Assembly: GCA_016508695.1 (NCBI GenBank) | Contig: VNKQ01000013.1 | Span: forward strand, 1 to 64,000 | Length of the DNA: 64,000 nt | Reading direction: 5' to 3' | Origin: Hyphodiscus hymeniophilus | Lineage: Eukaryota > Ascomycota > Leotiomycetes > Helotiales > Hyphodiscaceae | In this document: in pieces, positions 32,454-44,329 of the stretch | How the letters are laid out: the number at the start of each line of letters is the position of its first letter | Position numbering within the stretch: position 1 is the stretch's first letter | Position numbers and translations under genes: made by a program | The notes under the pieces: model-generated | What the model saw: only the letters and a program-made list of their open reading frames with translations | What the model was told of the DNA's origin: nothing | Database searches by the model: none

Positions 32454-34810
32454 CTAAAACATGCCAAGCAGGTCCTCATTCGTCTTTTTGGTTGTTCCCA
32501 ACTGCTGCTGCGGCGGGGGTGGTTGACTAGCACCACCCATATCAAGACCTGCAAATCCATTCATCAAATCGTTCTGCATCGCTCCCATTCCAGTCGCCGA
32601 ACTCGATCCATTCGTATCAAAGAGGCCCACCATATCATCCATACTACTTACGGGTGCAGCTACTGTTGGACTAGCAACCCGTTGTGGTGTTCCTCCGAGG
32701 CCTTCCAAACCGGATGCACCACCCATTGGGGGAGCATCAGCTGATGCTGGAGCAGCGCCATCGAAATCAATGTCGAGCAAATTCTCCGCGTTGTTCTGGC
32801 TGTCACCGTTCTGAGCAGAAACTACGGCTGCAGCGATTGGATTGTCGACAGCGTTTTGACGAGCCTCTTGAATAGCTGCATGTTGGATAGCATCTGCTCC
32901 ATAGCGACCTTGGCCAACGAATGTTTCAGGAGGCTTGTGATAGACTGACGCGAGCGTAGAGAGCTCATTCAGGAGTTGTTCGAGGAGCGACGGGGGAAGA
33001 GAGTTCATTGTGGTGTTGATCGGGGGCTTGTCAGAAAGAATGACGTTCTACAACTATTAGTAGGAGATCCAGATCTGTTTAGAGAGTACAAGCATACCTT
33101 TGCGACCTCGAGATCGCCAGAAAGTAGTCGCCAATAAACATACGCCCGATCTCGAATATCGGCATTGTCGTTCTCAACCGTTGCCGCTTGCAAAACCTTT
33201 TGTACAAGACCCTGGTTGCTATCAGGCTTCTTCAGGAAGAGCTTTACAACAGCTGTCAGAATCTGCAGCTGTGTTTGTGTAAACTCTTCCATGAAACCTT
33301 CCACAAATCCAGCCAAAATCTCATCTGCATTGCTAATCTTCTCTGCATACTCACCAACAATCCAAATCAAAGCACCTCTTGCATTTGGCTCGTCCAATTC
33401 ATCAATGTATTTGCAGAGGGTGGGGATGATGCCCTCATATCCAGGGTACTTTCGGAAAATATCCTTGATCACCACAATTGCCTCCTGGACAACATAGTTG
33501 ACCTTGGTAGCAATAAGATCGAGGAGAGTGTTCACACACTTCTCTCCAGCGCTCTCAATTTTGATTGCCGTCTGTCCAATCGCCTTCACAGCTCTTCGCA
33601 CAAAATCCATGTCGACTTCGAGAGCGTATTCTTTCAGTTCCGCCAGCAGCTGATCAACATTCTTGTCGTTTGCTATCCGAACCATAATCTCCAATTTCTG
33701 TAGTTTGACATACGGGGGATCGTTGTACTTGCAGAAGAAAACTCGGAGCTCCTTGCTTAGAATATCTGGCTTGGCTTGCAGCAGTAAATCAATATTTCGT
33801 AATGCAACATACTGCACTTCAGGTGCTGATGCGACAAGAGTCACTAACATGGTCAGCGCAAGCATAGTATCGACCAAACACTTTCACTTACCCAATGGGG
33901 GAGCCATCTTCTTCAAGTATGCTTTGGCCAGATCCGGATTGATATGCTTCATGTGCAGAAATACCACCTTCACCGCGGCTAGGACCACACTGGGGTTGAC
34001 ATGCTGGAATTGAGGCGATATTCTTTCGCATATATGTTCCGACTCCTTCACATCTGCCGCCTTGTAGTCTGCCAAGGTTGTTAAAATGGTTACCCGTCCC
34101 CATTCCGTACATTCGCTCAATGCCATGAGCATCCTCTTCAGGGTTGCTGGTGTCACCCGCAGAGCCTTCGTCTCCGGCGCTGCTTCGTTGATTTCCACCA
34201 GAGCAGTTACTGAATTGGCCACCACCATTGGATTTGGGTCACCAATCATCTCTTGTAATGTTTCCAGGAAGCCATTTTCGAGGCACATTGTGGGATTAAG
34301 ATCGAATAGTTTCGCAACACATATCGCGGCCGTCTTTCGCACGTAGGGAGATTCATCTCGCAATGTTTTCCTCAGAGGTTCTTCCATATAATCGACCATC
34401 TTATCCACTCTAATGCAACCCATCGTTCGAATCGCCAACGCTCGTACCAATGGATTCGGATCTTCAGAGTCTTGTACAAAGGTGTTGACAGCCAGAATGC
34501 ACAGGTCTGGGTGCGATTTCGCATAGTTCCTCGGGCACGTTAGCAGACTATCCAGAGTCCATAAGCATGGAATAACATACATCAGATACAGATAGACTAG
34601 CTTCTTCTGATCCAAATCCGTGGTGTGCATATTCTTCAGCACATCTGGAAACAATGCAGACACATCTTTGCCCAAGGTCATGGACATGATGGTCTTTTGA
34701 ATCGCCTCTTTGCGCTCGTATGCATACTGTGATACCAAACCAGCTCTCAATTCGAACGTCTCTCCCTTTCTGGGAGCCGCAAAGGCCCCTTTGATCCTGT
34801 TCACCGCCAT
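32454..34810 (-). CDS. APL2: AP-1 clathrin adaptor, beta subunit
   Basis: Four exons, complement(join(32454..33047,33098..33843,33892..34529,34581..34810)), 735 aa. The protein starts MAVNRIKGAFAAPRKGETFE and keeps the beta-adaptin trunk: LRAGLVSQYAYERKEAIQKT, LDQKKLVYLYLMNYAKSHPDL (restored only by removing the 51-bp intron), NPLVRALAIRTMGCIRVDKMVDYM, then HEAT repeats to about residue 580. The C-terminal 150 aa are a hinge rich in Ala, Gly, Gln with LLDIDFDGAAP, a clathrin-box-like motif; the ear domain is short or absent, as in fungal AP-1 beta. It sorts cargo between trans-Golgi and endosomes. AP-1 rather than AP-2 is chosen on the N-terminal sequence. Confidence 0.92.
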
Positions 34811-35182
34811 CGCTCACACAGATGGCGATTTGAGGTTGTGCCCCTCATACGCCCGCGACTTCTTTCGCTGTGTGGTGAAGCTAAAGCTTTGCGCAAATCT
34901 TATGGTGACAGTCGATGATCACTCTTTGAGGCTGATATGGATGTCTTTTTCGTTGAATACAAGATCGTCACGTAGTGGTCGAGAGAAATTTGTTTGATAC
35001 GGTTAGAAAGTTGACTGCCGTCAGCCTGGTCTTCAAATGCAACTTGGCGTGGTCTCGCTAGCGCGGAGAGGTGAAGGGGCGTGTTGTAAGTAGAAAGCGA
35101 GGCCAACTTCAAGTCACTTGATTCCTCTGCATATTCTTGTGATTTGGAACGCCAGGACTTTCACTTGAGAATACCTGAAATC
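34811..35182. promoter_or_regulatory. Divergent promoter, AP-1 beta side
   Basis: Spacer between AP-1 beta and the small membrane protein gene. No reliable motif seen. Confidence 0.4.
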
Positions 35183-35456
35183 ATGGTAAGTTGACGATAC
35201 TCTCCGCTTTTTCACAGTGGCATTGAGCTTAATCAAGTTCTTCTCAGGCAAACCTCCCAAATCTTCGTCGACTCTTCGTTGAAGCTCGAACAGATGCTGA
35301 AGAGAGCGCTTATTCAAGAACTGCGGTAAGATGGTTTATGATATGCTCGCATCGAGACGGGCTAATATTTTGCAGTTCTACAACGTTGTCTTGTTTATGT
35401 CTTCTGTTGCTGTTTTTAGCCTGGTTGCTCAGAGAGTCAACAAAGTAAACTGCTGA
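35183..35456 (+). CDS. 53-aa membrane protein, ATG-only first exon
   Basis: Three exons, join(35183..35185,35248..35325,35376..35456). The first exon is just the ATG, followed at once by GTAAGT; introns are 62 and 50 bp, the second with a GCTAAT branch point. The product is MANLPNLRRLFVEAR, a short acidic linker, then one helix (FYNVVLFMSSVAVFSLVAQ) and a short basic end. The basic, Arg-rich start plus one membrane helix suits a small subunit or import component of the mitochondrion, but I cannot name it. The strict agreement of splice sites with an open frame is the support; no homology was identified. Confidence 0.55.
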
Positions 35457-35959
35457 GCGTTGCCTAGCGCGGTGTTCTCATCACGGGGAATTGGAAAGGG
35501 AGACGAGATGATTGATTTCTCATGGTCTTAATGGAGTATTTGACACAATACTGGAAGGCTTGTGAACGCAAGAGCTACGGACCGGATCTTGCCAGGACGC
35601 CGGACGTTGAGCGTCGTGCTATCGGATAGCGTTCCAGTACGGCTGATGGCCACATTGATGCATTTCAACACGTAGCTCCATTGGAGAGAGCGTGAAGAGA
35701 TAGCGTTGCTTCTCTTCGACTCCAGCTCAGCATTCAAAGCTGAAAAATGCTACATTGAGGCGTAGAGCTTCTTCAGTCCTTCAATACCCACAGTGCAGCT
35801 CTACCGCCTCCCCCAACGAATCGAGTCTTCCTCAGTCATGCCAGTACTTCTATATCTGTGCAAGCCCCTTGAACAGCTCTCCAGAGGCTGCCAATGCTCG
35901 TCCTCCCTTCACAATCCTGACTCGAATATACTGGCTGGCTGTTGTAGACCTCCCACTCT
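35457..35959. other. Intergenic
   Basis: 3' flanks of two convergent genes; no coding feature is supported. Confidence 0.5.
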
Positions 35960-36351
35960 TCAAGCCGTAGTCCCATTAACCACTTCTCCCGTTGTATCCT
36001 TCCCAGGTGCAACAGCCTGATTCCCCTCCTGCCTTAGTTTCTCCCACTGCTCTGGTGTATAGCATTTCGGCGTCCAAGCATGAATTGCCGCAACCTCCGT
36101 CTTCAGCGCATTGTTAACAAGTCGATGTCTGGCCAGCGAAGTTTTCTTCTCGAATTGAGGCGAGACGATCACTGCGGAAAAGGCTTGCCCGCAGCCTCCT
36201 ATATCGTCGTCAGTCAATAAGCTCGCGTTGATGGAGGGGTAGTGGGGTGGGGTTTACCTGACATATCCTCGATTTCTACGTATGTTGCATGTAGTTGTTC
36301 GATGATCTTGGCTTTGAGAGAGGCTTCAGTAACGCCTGATGCTTCTGCCAT
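35960..36351 (-). CDS. BOL2: BolA-like protein, Fra2/Bol2 type
   Basis: Two exons, complement(join(35960..36198,36258..36351)), 110 aa, 59-bp intron. The BolA fold is complete: VTEASLKAKIIEQL, THVEIED-like YVEIEDMS, GGCGQAFSAVIVSPQFEKK, LARHRLVNNAL with the invariant RH and IHAWTPKCYTPEQW. The Cys in GGCGQ and the His of RHRLV can ligate a Fe-S cluster with monothiol glutaredoxin. No mitochondrial presequence is seen, favouring the cytosolic Fra2 role in iron sensing over mitochondrial Bol1/Bol3. A 30-aa polar tail ends the protein. It diverges from the NIF3 gene. Confidence 0.88.
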
Positions 36352-36496
36352 TCTTGCAAGAGCGTATGGGAGCCGTGTCACCTAAAGTGTGGATGTTGTT
36401 CGAAATGAAAATGATGCGAAATCGCATTTGGAGCTTGACTCAAGCGACGCGGCCCACATTCACCTCGTGATCCAGTGCGAGTTTCCAAAAACTCCT

Positions 36497-37700
36497 ATGA
36501 ACATACAAAATGTCATGAACCTACAAAAAGTGTTTAGAAGATCTTTGTCCACAATGTCCAGACCTAGCGCCAGAATGTCGCCCTTCAGTCAGGCTGTCGT
36601 GACGGCTATGAGGAAGCTGTATGCGTCTTTGTCCCCCTATTGTAGGGAATCTCAACTGACTTCATTTTCAGATATCCGGAAAGTTTGGCAGACAAGAGCT
36701 TTGACAATACTGGACGTAAGCCAAACTACCAAGTATTATTCCTTCTAGTATGCTAACCTTATCAAAGTTCTCCTTGAAGCACCCTCTAGGCCTGGTCTGA
36801 AGAACTGTGCGCTTTTGACTATTGACCTCACAACAGGAGTTGCAGATGAAGCAATCGCAAGAAAAGACTCTATAATTGTCACTTATCGTATGCCCAGTCA
36901 TCTGATTTACACAATTTTTTGGTTCACTGATTGGTTTTCAGATCCTATCATATTCCGAGCCTTGAAATCAATCACACTCGAAAACACCCAGCAAAATAGC
37001 CTCCTGCGTCTGGCTCAAGAGGGTATCAGTGTATACAGTCCCCACACAGCTGTAGATGCAGCTCCAGGTGGGCTCAACGACTGGCTCACTGACATAGTCA
37101 TTGGCAAGACCGCAGAAAATCAGTATGGCTTCTTCACGCCCAGTTATAGTAGAATCTAACTCAGGTAGAGCCTTCCAAGATACAGTCAGTGAGCGTTCTG
37201 TGATTACTCCCATCCAAAGTCCACCAGAAGACTTCGAAGCGGCCGGGTATGGACGTATCGTTCGATTGAGCTCCCCTCAGACCCTACAAGTTCTTATCAA
37301 TCGCATAAAAAATGGCTTAGGTGTTCAGAATCTCTCCGTGGCTGTACCACAGACCTTCCACCAAGTTCAGGCAAAGGATGATATACATATATCCTCTGTA
37401 GGAGTTTGCGTCGGATCAGGTTCTATGTTAAACGGTTTGGATGTGGATCTACTTGTCACTGGAGAATTGAGTCACCATGAGACATTGGCCGCGATTGAGA
37501 ATGGAAAGTGTGTGGTTTCGGCATTTCACAGCAACTCGGAAAGGGGTTTCCTGGAGCAGAGAATGAAGTCCGTATTAGCAAAACAGCTGAGATCTGACAT
37601 TGCCGAGATGGAAATGGAGGGAAACTGGGAGGATGGCGTGCCGACAGAATGTGCAGTTGATGTTAGCAAGGTGGATAGGGATCCTTATGAGACGGTCTGA
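36497..37700 (+). CDS. NIF3: NIF3 family protein
   Basis: Five exons, join(36497..36618,36672..36715,36768..36887,36942..37122,37169..37700), 332 aa from the most upstream ATG; starts at 36515 or 36554 are possible. The N-terminus MNLQKVFRRSLSTM looks like a mitochondrial presequence. Conserved NIF3 motifs: SFDNTGLLLEAP, IIVTYHPIIF (metal His), VYSPHTAVDAAPGGLNDWL, GVCVGSGSMLNGLDVDLLVTGELSHHE and FHSNSERGFLEQRM. The 46-bp fourth intron, with a CTAAC branch point close to its GTAG end, is the only one that joins NDWL... to the C-terminal half. NIF3/YbgI proteins bind two metals; their reaction in fungi is not established. Confidence 0.88.
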
Positions 37701-38143
37701 TACATTTCAAAGTAGGTGAGGATCCGGCAATGCCCAAGGTCACCGAATGGATCATACATGTGGTAACATGGGAGAGGTCACGGTCAAGAGTTTCTTGGCA
37801 TTTGTTGGGCCATTATCCTGACAAAATATTCCCAGACTGTACAAAATCCATGATATTGAAGTTGGTATACTTCTTATGAAATTGCAACCAGTATCCTGGC
37901 TCCTCACGAGCGCTACCAATGCGAGGAAGACTAAATCCGTCTAACTCGAAGACGGCGCGTATTGCTGTAGATATGGACAAAGAAGAAATCGTTTCGTATC
38001 GGGTATCCTAAGAGAATCTAATTCGTAGAGCTTTTAGAGGTGGTTGAAGAGTGTCTTGAGAATCTGCAAGCAATAAATTAGCAGTTACACCCTCTAAAAC
38101 TTCTCTCATCGCTGCCTCACAGAGCAAGTGATATCGGAAATAC
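37701..38143. other. Intergenic, convergent 3' ends
   Basis: No coding feature supported. Confidence 0.5.
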
Positions 38144-38577
38144 TTACGGCTTCCTGCTCTGAGCCTTGTTGACCTCTGCATCTTGATTCCAGAGCCTACT
38201 CTTGTAGCCAGGCCACGAGCTTAGATTCCACGCCTTCACCAAGAAACCCTGTGTCGTGTCGACATAATTCTCCGTCTTCAACTCCTTCACCCCGATCTTC
38301 ATACCGTCCTTTGTGAATACCACGTTCTTTTGGTGCATCTTATCAGATGCAGCTGCGGAAATCTTCTGCATAGATAGGTAGATGTGATAGCCAACGAATG
38401 CGAAGCCGAGAACAACGACTAGGAAAATGATGAGTGGGAGTAGCCTCCTGTCAATATTGTTAGCTGAGTGTGCAAATGGAGAATGCTTTCGGGGATGTGG
38501 GGGAACGAAGATGAATAAGGGGCGTACATAAAGGCACCCCGCTCAACAGGAGGGGGCTTTGGTTTTCCCCAAGCCAT
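38144..38577 (-). CDS. Small single-pass membrane protein
   Basis: Two exons, complement(join(38144..38447,38528..38577)), 117 aa; the 80-bp intron has a GCTAAC branch point. The start MAWGKPKPPPVERGAFM precedes one strong helix (LLPLIIFLVVVLGFAFVGYHIYLS) and a soluble part with VVFTKDGMKIGVKELKTENYVDTTQGFLVKAWN and a polar tail. It looks like a conserved short fungal protein with its C-terminal half in a lumen or the cytosol. I cannot name the family. It is divergent to SEC24 with about 570 bp between starts. Confidence 0.75.
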
Positions 38578-39145
38578 AGTTGCGCGTGCAGGGTAGGGAG
38601 TAGATCTGGGAATTTTATTCAATATGAACGAATTCGAGAAGGTGGGAGAACTCCGCAAATTTATGTCCCAGGATATTGCATGGACGAGCTGAAGGTTTGC
38701 TATTTCGAGGTTGCTCTAAGTCGCTGTTCGTTCCCGGCCGGCCGTTGACAGGCATGTGAATTGGGGAGTGGCTTGGTGAAGATCACGTGAGTGAGCCACT
38801 CCACTCACTGAATCCTCGATTTCGGTTTGGAGAAGCAAGGCAAGGATTACATTACACGCACTCAACCAACTCCTACACCCCAATGTTGTCATCTTCGATG
38901 TCATGAGTGTCCTCATTGCCAAACATTACATTCTCAACTAGCTCTGAGGTGAGTACTGGACATCTCTAGGTCTACGCCTAGAAGCTATCGCAACGTGGCC
39001 CTCAATTGACATTTAAAGTTGTAGGCAGTCATTATTCAAACGCCTTCCCACACAATCACCCCAGCTCTGAACAGCTCGTATTTAAGTCGCGTTTACCCAA
39101 ACTTCGTCTCATATCAACTGGCATCGAGTCGCAAAAGAAGCAATC
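38578..39145. promoter_or_regulatory. Divergent promoter, SEC24 side
   Basis: About 570 bp between divergent starts. No TATA box; TTTAAAG near 39013 is the closest AT element upstream of SEC24. Confidence 0.4.
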
Positions 39146-42056
39146 ATGGCTGCTCCACAAGATGGCTATCCAGCCCAGGGCTATCCCCAAGATCCATATG
39201 CGCAACAGAGCCCAGTCCAGCCAGGCTTCGACACAATATCACAACCTCCTACAGGACAACCAGAAACAGATGGGGCGAAAAAGAAGAAGAGGGGTTATGC
39301 TGCACAAGCGTACGATTTTGGTGCTGGTGCGAATTCTGCTCTGGGTGGCCAGCCTCAAGGCGGGGGCCAATTTGCACCGGTTCAAGCCCAAGCATACGGC
39401 GGATATCCACAACAGCCTGAACCACAGCCAGCGTATGGTGGGCCTCAATACGGAGCTCAGCCGGGTGCGCCAGCTTCTGGAGCACCCGCGCCTGGCTATG
39501 GTGGACAACCTCAGTTTGGTGGCGGTGTAGGAGGCTACCAAGCTCCTGATGCGGGATACCCAGGTCCTGGAGCACCTGCAGCTGGTGGTGTTGGTGGGAT
39601 TACACAAGGAATGGGTCAGATAAATGTTGGCGGGCCAGGAGCTGTTCCAGCTGCTCAACCTCAGCAAGCGGGTGCTCGACCAGCTGTTTTGAACCAGCTA
39701 TTTCCTACAGATCTACTGAACACGCCTTTCAATGTTGCAGAGCTAGAACTGCCACCTCCTCCCATCATCTTACCGCCTAATGTAAGTCACTCTGCTTCAT
39801 GGGCTGATTTGTGCTAACACCGTGAAGTCGAGTGTTACCCCTTCGCCTGACGCCAACTGTCCTCCGAAATACGTTCGCTCTACTCTTAATGCTGTTCCGA
39901 CTACGCACTCCCTCCTAAAGAAATCGAAACTCCCTTTCGCGCTGGTTATTCAACCATATACCTCCCTGCACGACTCAGACGATCCAGTGCCCATTGTTCA
40001 GGATCAAGTCATCTCTCGTTGCCGCAGGTGTCGATCTTACATAAACCCTTATGTCACATTCCTGGACCATGGACATAGATGGAGGTGTAACATGTGCAAT
40101 CTTACAAACGATGTCCCGCAAGCTTTTGATTGGGATGCTGCAGCACAGAAGAGCGTGGACCGTTGGCAAAGACCAGAGCTCAATCACGCCGTTGTCGAAT
40201 TCGTCGCTCCGCAGGAGTACATGGTCAGGCCTCCCCAACCTCTGGTGTACCTCTTCCTGTTTGATGTCAGCTATGCGTCTGTTTCCTGTGGCCTTCTTGC
40301 AACGAGCGCTAGAACGATTCTGGACAGCCTCAACCGAATACCAAATGCTGATAGACGGACTCGTGTGGGTTTCATGGCTGTGGACTCAAGTTTACATTAC
40401 TTTGCCGTTCCCAAAGACTCGGATGAGAATGGCGAGACACAGATGCTTGTGGTCAGTGATCTCGATGAGCCATTCTTGCCAATTCCTCAGGAACTACTGG
40501 TACCCTTGTCAGAATCCCGGGATAGCGTGGAGAAGTTCCTCGGCACTCTACCTCAGATGTTCCAGAACAATCAGAACACCGGTTCTTGTATGGGTTCTGC
40601 TCTTCGCGCCGGTCATAAGCTCATTTCTCCGTTGGGAGGCAAAATTGTGGTCATATCTGCGTCCCTACCAAACGTCGGACACGGCAAACTGGAGATGCGT
40701 GAGGACAAGAAACTACTCGGTACGTCGAAAGAGAGCTCTCTGCTCCAGACTGGGAGCAGTTTTTACAAGAGTTTTGCCGTGGAATGCTCGAAGAATCAGG
40801 TTTCCATCGACATGTTCCTCTTCTCGTCCCAGTACCAAGATGTGGCATCTCTCAGCAACCTCCCAAGATATACCGGTGGGCAGACCTACTTCTATCCGGG
40901 CTGGAATGCTGGAAGAGCCGAAGACGCCATCAAGTTTGCGACCGAGTTCAGTGATTATCTCTCCTCAGAAATCGGACTTGAGGCGGTTTTGCGAGTTCGA
41001 GCCACCACTGGTCTACGCATGAGCACTTTTTACGGAAACTTCTTCAATCGAAGTTCGGACCTCTGTGCTTTCCCAGCTTTCCCTCGTGATCAAAGCTACG
41101 TTGTCGAGGTCGCTATTGATGAGAACCTGACAAAGAATTTTGTTTGTATGCAGACTGCTGTCCTACACACCACGAGCAATGGAGAGCGAAGAATTAGAGT
41201 TATGACCTTATCGTTACCTACAACGACGAACCTTGCAGATGTTTACGCCTCGGCTGATCAATGCGCGGTCACCACTTTCTTCAGCCACAAAGCTGTTGAA
41301 CGAGCACTTAGCAGCGGTCTGGAACCCGCTCGTGAAGCCCTTCAGTCCAAATTGATCGAGCTTCTTCAGACATTCAAGAAGGAGCTGGCAGGTGGAAACA
41401 TGGGAGGGGGTGGGTTGCAGTTCCCCGCAAATCTCCGTGGTCTCCCAGTCCTGTTCCTCGGCCTGATCAAGAACGTTGGTCTTCGAAAATCCGCACAAAT
41501 CCCATCTGATCTTCGCTCTGCTGCACTCTGCCAGCTATCGACTCTACCTCTTCCCCTTCTGATGCAATATATCTACCCACGCCTCTACTCTCTGCACGAC
41601 ATGGCCGACAATGCTGGTATTCCCGACCCGGAGACCAGCCAGATTGTCCTCCCACCGCCCCTGAATCTCTCCTCAGAGCGTCTCGTCCCCTATGGTCTGT
41701 ACCTCATCGACGACGGCCAGACGCAATTCCTTTGGGTGGGGCGAGATGCCGTACCTCAATTATTGCTAGATGTCTTTGAGGTGTCGGATCGAAGCAAGCT
41801 CAAGGTTGGGAAGAGCTCATTACCGGATCTGGACAATGACTTTAGCGAGCGGATTCGCGCCATCCTTCAGAAGAGCAGGGACTATAGAGCTCGAGGCGTG
41901 GGCAGTATAGTAGTTCCACACCTGTACGTTGTTCGGGAAGACGGAGACCCAAGCTTGAAGCTATGGGCGCAGACGCTCTTGGTGGAGGATAGGGCCGATC
42001 AAGGGATGAGCTTCCAGCAGTGGATGGGAACCCTGAGGGAGAAGGTAAGCGGGTAG
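39146..42056 (+). CDS. SEC24: COPII coat cargo receptor Sec24
   Basis: Two exons, join(39146..39781,39828..42056), 954 aa. The N-terminal 190 residues are a Gly/Pro/Gln/Ala-rich disordered region, followed by VLNQLFPTDLLNTPFNV. After the 46-bp intron comes the zinc finger (CRRCRSYINPYV...CNMCNL), the trunk domain (PPQPLVYLFLFDVSYASV), the beta-sandwich, helical part and a gelsolin-like end (LVPYGLYLIDDGQTQFLWVG). Sec24 binds cargo signals with Sec23 at ER exit sites. The last codons GAG AAG are followed by GTAAGC; either translation stops at 42056 (EKVSG) or a 58-bp intron ends at 42100 giving EKVVQ. Both are short alternatives. Confidence 0.95.
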
Positions 42057-44329
42057 TTCTGTTTTGAAGTCATGGCCTTATGCTGACGCAGTTGCTCTAG
42101 GTCGTTCAATGAACGTGGTGGTCTCGTGGTATTCAAGCGGATACAGGGAAGGAAATCAACATGTAGCATCATAGAAGAGAAATATCTGAGTTCAGTAGGG
42201 CCTCGTCTCGTTGCAATACAAACGTCGTCTTTGCTGGACCTGAATGCCGAGAGAAGAAGTCTCATCTGAGGACCTATCTGATCACGATTGAACCTGCCTC
42301 GTGACCTGAAACCTTGAGGTATAATAGATCAGTTATACCGGTAGGGATGTGGATGTGGATGTGGGCTGAGATAGGTTGCGAGTTGTGACGAACTCGGCCA
42401 TCTCAAACCAGGCCAAAACAACGGGCTTTCGTCCCACCTCGCTAGTTCATCTGATGCCCAAATGCATGAATCCTGCATCTGGCCTCTGGCCTGGTGGTTT
42501 CTCGATGGTAAATATTTTCCGATGATGAAGTAGTTTGAGTGAGAGCTTTGATGTTTAGATAGTAATCCCACTTATTCCATGGACTGGGAAACGGTCGCAT
42601 ATGGTAATGATGGGAGGATCCAATGTTTTGCGGGTTCTAGAACTTCGTAGCTTGGATACTTGTGAGCGGCCCGTGCGGGAGGGAAGAGGGATGGGAGGAT
42701 GGGAGGGGATCCCTCTCGCTCAGGTGTGGTGCATCGCTTCTCTCTCTCTCTCTCATTGTTTATTTATTAGTAATAAATTAATAAATTAATCACTTTTAAC
42801 GAGCATTTTAATGTGAGTTGTGAGTCTTGGTCAATTGATAGATCCAGGAAGACATCTCTGGAAGTCCTGTATGGACAGATGGTGAGTCGGAACCTGCAGT
42901 AGCCAGCCAGTACGACAGTCCTTGTACCCGCAACACACTTGGTCACAATATCCAGGGCCAGTGATGAAACGGGCGTCGCCCCCGTGAAACAGGCGCCCTC
43001 ACCATGATGGGGTTTCTGGTGGAGAACATTCTGAGGTCTATTTGTGTTTGGGCGTGACTCGATACCTTATGTGGATAGGTGGATAGTTGGGACAAGTGTG
43101 ATTGAGTCGAATTGAATTGCTTGAATGGAATGATATGGGCGCTTAGAGACCAAACACATCCAAACATCAAAAAACCAAAACACACCCAACACATCTCTCG
43201 GACGAGACACCACTGAGAGGATGTTGGCCCGTGGGATGCGTCCTTCTGATACGTTGGTTGGGACCACACACACACTTCCCTCCCTCCCTGGTATTATTAT
43301 TATATTATTATCTGAAAGGGACGACCCCTCCCTCCCTACTGCACCTTGTCAGTCACCCAGACCCCACTCACTCACCTCCTCCTCTGCTCCACCTCCATCT
43401 CCACCTCCAATCTTCAACCCAGACATCCGTGATCAGCCTGCTCTGCTGCCTCATGCAACAATCCCCCGTCGACAGGTCTTGCGGTCTACTCTCTCCTTAT
43501 CTGCCAAAACACCAGAATATCCATCTCGAAAGCCTCGTTTCCGCACACAGCATCGTTGGAATCACCAAGGAAAAGGCGCTTTATCCTTGTAGCGGGGCAG
43601 CTTCTCGAGACATCTGACCTCAGAGTTGGAGATCAATCAAGGTACGACAATGTCCTTTGCAGCAACAGACAAGTTGAGGCGGTCCTTCACATTCTCTACT
43701 ATGCAGTGCGCATTGGGATGGCTGGCAGTTCCAGACTTCTAGAAAGTGTATCGGAAACTCACGGCATTCAAGAAAGCTCAATGGGCGGGCGGATAAGGAG
43801 GAGAAAGCTTTTGCTAACCTCTTTGCTCTCCATCAGGTTTAAATACTCACGACCTCGACGTACTTGAACGAAGAGGCCTGCCGGTCAAAGACCTCCTTTC
43901 ATCCCCCCGATCCGAGGTAGATCAAAGCTGCGAGGGCCGTGATTTTCGACGCATGACCGAGCGCAAATTGGTCATTTTCGATAACGGCGACATCGCAGAA
44001 TAAATCAAACATTTGGGAGGAATACGCTTTCTCCTGAGCAGACTGTCAGCCCTTGAAGAACGAAACAAGCCATCGATCTCGGGCTCTTTTGCATACTGGT
44101 CGAGGCCGAGATATCTTGCCCGGGTTCTTGAACAGCCGCTTGCTAGCGAAACACTCGAACAAAGGGAATTGGCTTCATATTCAAGGACCATCAACATATT
44201 TGAAATCGCTTGCCTTGCTGCTACAATTGGTGTGAAAATCTAGCCGTGTTCGAATTTGGAGGCATTATTCTTCAAATACAGCTTCGTGTGCTTGGAACAA
44301 CCTCTACAGAGCCAGAAGCAGCGTTCACC
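42057..44329. other. 2.3-kb spacer, long MAPK leader
   Basis: No gene is supported. Simple-sequence tracts lie at about 42739-42755 (TC), 43266-43276 (CA) and 43295-43310 (ATT). The open, pyrimidine-rich DNA from about 43300 to 44330, with several short ATG-initiated frames, probably is the long 5' leader of the MAP kinase gene. Confidence 0.45.
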
